Shown here: one piece after another, positions 60,363 to 64,000 of the stretch | Layout of the letters: each line of letters starts with the position of its first letter | Position numbering within the stretch: the first letter of the stretch is position 1 | Assembly: GCA_963377175.1 (NCBI GenBank) | Contig: CAUJNA010000534.1 | Location: 1 to 64,000, forward strand | DNA length: 64,000 bases | Direction of reading: 5' to 3' | Origin: Effrenium voratum | Lineage: Eukaryota; Sar; Dinophyceae; Suessiales; Symbiodiniaceae | Translations under genes and position numbers: made by a program | The notes under the pieces: generated by a model | What the model was told of the DNA's origin: nothing | The model's input: the letters and a program-made list of their open reading frames with translations, nothing else | The model's database searches: none

Positions 60363-61075
60363 TGGATCGCTTACCTAAGCGCAGAAAGATTGGGGGAATC
60401 AGGCAGCGCATGGCCAAAGCCACCGCCAACGAACAGGCAGGCAATTTCACCAATGAAAGCCAGCTTGCCGCGCTCCTCCTGGAACTTTTTGCTTGGGGGG
60501 CTATGTCTCCCCAACTGATCCAAGAAATCTATAGAAAATGGCCAAGTCCTTGGAGACTTGCGCGTCCTTGCTGGCATAGGCACCAACGGCGCGCACAAAA
60601 ACAAGTGCCATGCTGACCTGATGAACAAAGTCGAGCACTTGAGCCAACTACCAGAGCCATTTCGAGTTCGAGTTCCCTTCGCCCTGCCTTTCGGCGAGTC
60701 GCTGCAGGGAATGCTCTTGCCACACCAGCTCTTCGCGTCTTTGTGGCGGGACTACCCAGAAACTTGGCGATCGTCTGTTCTTCCTGATGAGCAAACCCTG
60801 CAACGATTTTGGAGCGCAGTGGATTCTCATCCACAGATGGAGAGCCACCCCATCCGGGACGTTGCCGATTACAAGTCCACCATGTTTTCGTGGTATTCGT
60901 TGATAGGGCAAGGGCAGACCAAAGAAATCTTATTCTGGGTCTGGAGCATGTATGACCGCATGAGCAAAGGCTCTGTCTCTGAAGGAACCAGAGGCGTTTT
61001 CTTTGCAGTGCTACGATGGTCCTTCCTGTGTTTGATGGAAGGGAAATGGCCAAGCGCCGACTTCCAGGGGAAGAG
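60363..61075 (+). CDS. Transposon ORF3, N-terminal half (transposase-like)
   Basis: From ATG 60,363 (MDRLPKRRKIGGIRQRM) the frame reads through LLLELFAWGAMSPQLIQEIY. At about 60,537 the protein-like reading moves to another frame (GQVLGDLRVLAGIGTNGAHK; the overlap of open frames is 60,519-60,613). It continues with LLPHQLFASLWRDYPETWR, QRFWSAVDSHPQMESHPI, TMFSWYSLIGQGQTKEILFW and LMEGKWPSADFQGK near 61,075. I recall the FAWGxMSPQ, HPQxExHPI, FSWYSLxGxGxTKE and GKWPxxDFxG pattern from a large dinoflagellate multi-copy family. In relatives as I remember them, a block containing LHGDG lies between the HPI and FSWYSL motifs; it is absent here. The frameshift and missing block suggest a non-functional copy. 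Confidence 0.7.
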
Positions 61076-61272
61076 GCATCTCGGCCACCACAAAAATCAT
61101 TGGGCGTGGTTTTGTCTTTTTTGTTCTTATTTAAGGCATTTTTGTCGCATGCATGGCACCCACACCAAAATAGGAACAAAAGCGTACAAATACAACAAGC
61201 TGCGCCCCCCGCAACAACTTTGACGGCCGCCGCAGGTATGTTGCTGGAAGTGAAGGGCACAGGCTGGCGGGA
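61076..61272. other. Probable ORF3 intron
   Basis: The upstream frame stays open to 61,223 but loses family resemblance after DFQGK. The downstream exon resumes with AGKWLAGGYRGVLFALTGD at about 61,265-61,310. An AG at 61,251-61,252 (GGGCACAG, or the earlier CCGCAG at 61,235) could be the acceptor. Confidence 0.45.
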
Positions 61273-62262
61273 AAGTGGCTAGCTGGAGGATATCGGGGAG
61301 TATTGTTTGCCCTCACAGGGGACCTGGATTATTACAATAAAATATTGGGCCTTCCAAACTACTCTTCTGCGGCAGGGCCGTGCTCGCATTGTCAATGCAA
61401 AAAGGCGGGCGACGACACATGGACAGATTTTCGGGCAACTGCAAGCTGGCGAGCCACCAAGTGGACTCCTAGCGCGCGGCGTGCTTGGGAAGAGCATTCT
61501 CGATGCCCGCTGCTGTCCCTTCCAGGTGCCTCTTGCTGGACAGTCGCCTACGATTGGATGCACGTCAAATACCTAGGCACTGACATGTATCAATACGGAT
61601 CTGTCTTAGCTTTTCTGTGCCATACGGTCATGGCGAACGAGCCCGAAGAGAATCTCTCACAGTGCTGGACGTTCTTGAAACAGTTTTTCAAGGACCATGG
61701 CACCCCATCGCCTTTTCGATATTTGAACCGTCTCTCTATGTTTGTGAGGCAAGGCGGCCGCTTCCCCAAATTGCGGGGCAAAGCTGCCGAGGTCAGGCAC
61801 TTCGGGGCAGCTTTGCACGCTTTATGGAATGCTCACATGAACCCTCATTTGATTCTTCATCGCCGGATCAACTTGATGTTGCAGTTAAACTGCCAGCTGG
61901 AGAACATGATCACAGAGTACAAAGACGACTTCGCGTTCCCCCCTGGGCCTGCTGAGGACTTCGAAAACACATGCACGACAATGCTCCAATTGCAAACCCA
62001 AGTTGCTGAACATTTCTTGGAAGAAGGTATTGCCTATTTCGACGTGACTTCGAAATGTCACATGCTGCAAGAGCTCGCCATCCTGGCTCGTCACATCAAC
62101 CCTCGGCTCATTTGGGTGTTTTGCGGGGAAGACATGATGCAAAAGATGCAACAAGTGGCGCAGAGCTGCACCAGGGGCAACACCCCGGGCCAAACCAATT
62201 TGAAAATGGCCCGCCACTACCGCCTCGGATTGCATTTCTTGTTCAAGAAACGTCACGGATGA
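61273..62262 (+). CDS. Transposon ORF3, C-terminal half (DxMH domain)
   Basis: About 325 residues ending at 62,262. Motifs in order: LAGGYRGVLFALTGDLDYYN, GLPNYSSAAGPCSHCQCKK (CxxCxC), TWTDFRATASWRATKWTP, YDWMHVKYLGTDMYQYGSVL (Asp codon 61,552-61,554), NRLSMFVRQGGRFPKLRGKA, ALWNAHMNPHLILHRRINLM, and TSKCHMLQELAILARHINPR followed by WVFCGEDMMQ. The order GD-x-x-x-x-N, CPxC-like cysteines and D-x-M-H resembles the Transposase_21 (TNP2-like, CACTA/EnSpm) core, where D-x-M-H carries a catalytic Asp. Similarity is by motif only. I read it as a dinoflagellate DDE-type transposase, encoded last in the element. Confidence 0.65.
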   Translation, partial: KWLAGGYRGVLFALTGDLDYYNKILGLPNYSSAAGPCSHCQCKKAGDDTWTDFRATASWRATKWTPSARRAWEEHSRCPLLSLPGASCWTVAYDWMHVKYLGTDMYQYGSVLAFLCHTVMANEPEENLSQCWTFLKQFFKDHGTPSPFRYLNRLSMFVRQGGRFPKLRGKAAEVRHFGAALHALWNAHMNPHLILHRRINLMLQLNCQLENMITEYKDDFAFPPGPAEDFENTCTTMLQLQTQVAEHFLEEGIAYFDVTSKCHMLQELAILARHINPRLIWVFCGEDMMQKMQQVAQSCTRGNTPGQTNLKMARHYRLGLHFLFKKRHG

Positions 62263-62721
62263 AGGCGTTGCTCTCTGTCTTTCTCACACCCCAAAGCACT
62301 TTGCGCTCGCGTACTGTGTGTGCAAAAAAGGCGCGCCGTCAAGCTGTCTTTCATGCAACAGACAAGAAAACACGAGGAGCCCGCCAAAGGGGTCATCGCA
62401 AATACTTTTCGCAGAAGATCTAAGAGGTTTTTTTTAGGGGATCACCTTGAGAGACACACCTTGAGAGATGCATCTTGAAGGGTTTGCTTCGAGAGAGGCG
62501 CCTTTGTTAAGAATGCGAGACGAAAATCTCATGGCCTAGCGCTGCCGAAACGGCGCATGGGAGTTATACCCTCACACAAGTGTATCTGCGCGCAAATGCG
62601 CTCACATGAAAATATTGTCACATGAACGGGGGGGGAACAAGATTTGTGTGTAAGAGTGAGAGAGCTTGCGCACAGCGAAAGGCCACAGCAGCGCACGCAT
62701 GCGCGCGCGCTGTGAAGGGCT
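62263..62721. other. ORF3 3' region, no gene
   Basis: TTGAGAGACACACC and TTGAGAGATGCATC repeats lie near 62,451-62,480, then GCGCATGCGCGCGC alternation at about 62,693-62,710. No coding pattern is seen. Confidence 0.6.
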
Positions 62722-62812
62722 GTCAAACATGAGGGGTCGCAGTTTGGTCGCAGTTTGGTCGTCAAACATGAGGGGTCGCAGTTTGGTCGCAGTTTGGTCG
62801 CAGTTTGGTCGA
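62722..62812 (-). repeat. Right subterminal CAAACTGCGAC tandem repeat
   Basis: Units of GTCAAACATGAGGGGTCGC followed by AGTTTGGTCGCAGTTTGG start at 62,722 and 62,761 (39-bp period). They are inverted relative to the left cluster and identical over more than 20 bases. Confidence 0.8.
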
Positions 62813-62829
62813 AATTTGTCCCCGGCACA

Positions 62830-62990
62830 TTCTAACTAATAGTTAGAAAATAGTCTAAACTATTAGTTAGAAAATCGTGTGTGTTTTTGGAACCAAAAAA
62901 ATAGACTATTAGTTAGAATCGTGCCGGGCCAAATAGTCTAAATATACTATTTTTTCGGCGCACAACGAGACTAAATAGTTAAAAAAAATA
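62830..62990 (-). repeat. Right subterminal palindromic motif cluster
   Basis: CTAACTAATAGTTAG (62,832-62,846), CTAAACTATTAGTTAG (62,855-62,870), then GACTATTAGTTAG and GTCTAAATATACTATT. It is the counterpart of the cluster at 56,093-56,153. Confidence 0.75.
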
Positions 62991-63015
62991 AACTATTTTC
63001 CACCACAAAAAAATC

Positions 63016-63057
63016 TACCTAATTTATAGAATTAGATCTAATTCTATAAATTAGGTA
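63016..63057. repeat. Perfect 42-bp palindrome at right end
   Basis: Two perfect 21-base arms without a loop; the left arm starts TACCTAATTTATAGAATTAG and the centre is AGATCT between 63,036 and 63,037. It lies 14 bp inside the right TIR and has no equally long counterpart at the left end. Confidence 0.92.
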
Positions 63058-63071
63058 ATTCCTAGTTTTCT

Positions 63072-63091
63072 GACTAATCTGGTCTATTGGG
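63072..63091 (-). repeat. Right terminal inverted repeat
   Basis: GACTAATCTGGTCTATTGGG, the inverted partner of the left end. The next bases, TTGGCC, resume the interrupted gene. Confidence 0.82.
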
Positions 63092-63542
63092 TTGGCCGAC
63101 TACATCGACCTGTGCGTTCGCATCAGCTTGTCCCAACTGCGTGCCGTCAAGCTCAGCGACCAGCCTTCGCGGGAGCGATTCATGCGTCGCCTGGACACCA
63201 TGGAGCACAAGCGCCTTGGCAGTGACACAGAGGGTGAGGGGGTGATCAACGTGCTGGATACCGAGCAGAAAGGCCCCGGTGACGGCGAGCGCATCAAGCC
63301 TTTGGTTCCACACACCACGCAGTTGGTCACTGATGAGATCACATTTGAAAGCTTGTCCTCCCACTCCTCTCGCCGCGAATCCGGCTTGCAGCTCCGTGTC
63401 ATGCCCTCCAGCCCTCATTCTTCGGAAGCTTGGGCCGAGTGTGCTGAGCCTGTGCCTTCCAAAAAGGCTAAGAAGGGCGATGCGATGAGTGAGTCTGAGA
63501 TCCTCAAAGATGCAGCCGCCCATCTCCCTTCGGCTGCTTCAG
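63092..63542 (+). pseudogene. Interrupted dinoflagellate gene, right part
   Basis: Coding resumes right after the element: LADYIDLCVRISLSQLRAVK, SRERFMRRLDTMEHKRLGSD, then an acidic/Ser-rich linker (HSSEAWAECAEP) with a basic KKAKKGD patch that could be a nuclear signal, and ILKDAAAHLPSAASG at the end. No start codon is needed because it is the downstream portion of the exon that begins at 55,553. The exon probably ends at 63,542 with an AG|GC donor, since this phase joins the next exon in frame (Ser-Gly-Glu-Pro). Reading on would reach a stop at 63,596 in the intron. Confidence 0.72.
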
Positions 63543-63697
63543 GCCTGTGGGGCTGTGTCTTGTGTTCCGGTTTTGTTGTAGAGGTGAGTATAGTTTAAAC
63601 ACAGCGACACTAGATGTTTTTGCATGTACGCCCAACTCCAATTTTTGTATACAACAATTTGGATGTTCCACATGTTTGCCGTTTGTGGCCAAACAAG
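63543..63697 (+). other. Intron, probable GC donor
   Basis: It starts GCCTGTGG after TTCAG and ends AAACAAG before GTGAGCC. A canonical GAG|GTGAGT donor exists at 63,584, but splicing from it to the 63,698 acceptor leaves the wrong phase, because the next exon is open only with one carried-over base. GC donors are known in dinoflagellate genes. Confidence 0.55.
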
Positions 63698-64000
63698 GTG
63701 AGCCAGTTCGGAGGAAGTCTGCTTTGAAGCGGCCCGCCGCCAAGACCAGCGCCCCCACCGCGGCAACAAAGCCCAAGGCGGCCGCCAAGGCCAAAGCCAA
63801 GGCAGGCGCCAAGGCCAAAGCCAAGGCGGGCGCCAAGACCGAATCCAAGGCGGCTGCCAAGCCCAAGGCCGGCGCGGTAAACTTGCAGCTCCGCCACCGC
63901 GTCACAAGCGCCGCGTACCACAAGGCCAAGTCTTTCGCCCTGAAGCAGGGCAAGACCGAGGATGAGGCCGCGGAGTTGGGCCGCATTGCTTCCAGGGAGG
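63698..64000 (+). CDS. Interrupted gene, basic and AYHKAK exon
   Basis: It reads EPVRRKSALKRPAAKTSAP, an Ala/Lys repeat of the KAKAGAKAKAKAGAK type resembling histone H1 tails, then NLQLRHRVTSAAYHKAKSFA and LKQGKTEDEAAELGRIASRE, and continues beyond the window. The AYHKAK ... KQGKTEDEAAELGR module is one I recall as a common C-terminal motif of dinoflagellate multi-copy proteins. The basic tract suggests nucleic-acid binding in the nucleus. The exon shares strand and phase with the 63,092-63,542 block. Confidence 0.7.

Larger units (their letters stand above)
55928..63091 (+). mobile_element. 7.16-kb multi-gene DNA transposon with TIRs
   Basis: The element is bounded by 20-bp terminal inverted repeats (18/20 matches). 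Inside them lie inverted subterminal blocks with CTRACTAATAGTYAG palindromes and CAAACTGCGAC repeats. It carries three plus-strand genes: ORF1, ORF2 and the transposase-like ORF3. The host sequence ends GATTT on the left and starts TTGGCC on the right. Removing the element and one TT joins two open frames of the same gene (GAT TTG GCC), so a 2-bp TT target duplication is likely. The CCCAATAGAC termini do not match the CACTA ends of classical EnSpm elements, although ORF3 recalls that superfamily. Intact mobility is doubtful because ORF3 appears frameshifted. Confidence 0.8.

Noticed and set aside
55928..63091. Calling the element a classical CACTA (EnSpm) transposon
   Set aside because: The ends do not read CACTA and the likely target duplication is 2 bp. 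Only the D-x-M-H motif of ORF3 points there, so I left the superfamily open.

Overview
The window looks like nuclear DNA of a dinoflagellate, probably in or near the Symbiodiniaceae. Four things point that way. The left three quarters is one very large higher-order tandem repeat with no convincing genes. A degenerate TTTAGGG-type telomere-like tract lies beside it. The few coding exons on the right carry typical dinoflagellate signatures: an MKRPAA N-terminus, Ala/Lys-rich AKAKAGAK tracts and an AYHKAK C-terminal module. One intron appears to have a GC donor and an AG-G acceptor, as is common in this group. Nothing suggests a prokaryote. All family assignments are by eye.

Layout. From 1 to about 48,730 there are about 15 head-to-tail copies of a monomer of about 3.3 kb, in three sequence types (A, B, C). 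From 4,981 to 36,237 the types follow the order A-B-C three times, giving trimers of 10,441, 10,051 and 10,765 bp. Copies on both flanks are chimaeric or truncated. Every C monomer in the trimers contains an inner array of a unit of about 213 bp, which carries a near-perfect 57-bp palindrome. From 48,731 to 49,857 nothing is recognised. From 49,858 to 53,385 come telomere-like repeats, a short minisatellite, an AT-richer spacer and a 2.6-kb array of an 11-bp motif. The 11-bp array switches strand near 52,997 and is interrupted by six short hairpin elements.

Gene-bearing part, 53.4-64.0 kb. Two small unrecognised reading frames (54,014-54,444, with a frameshift; 54,863-55,168, with a collagen-like Gly-X-Lys tail) precede a larger dinoflagellate-type gene. 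That gene is split by an element of about 7.16 kb (55,928-63,091). The element has 20-bp terminal inverted repeats (18/20 identical), inverted subterminal repeats, a perfect 42-bp palindrome near its right end and an apparent TT target duplication. Removing the element plus one TT restores an open frame in the split gene. The restored junction aligns, residue by residue, with a paralogous domain encoded inside the element.

The element carries three same-strand genes: ORF1 (paralogue of the interrupted gene), ORF2 (MKRPAA protein with a following helical exon) and ORF3 (a dinoflagellate multi-copy protein with a DxMH motif resembling CACTA/Transposase_21 transposases). I read this as a multi-gene DNA transposon, possibly undescribed, inserted into a relative of its own ORF1. 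Several apparent frameshifts may reflect decay or uncorrected long-read errors.
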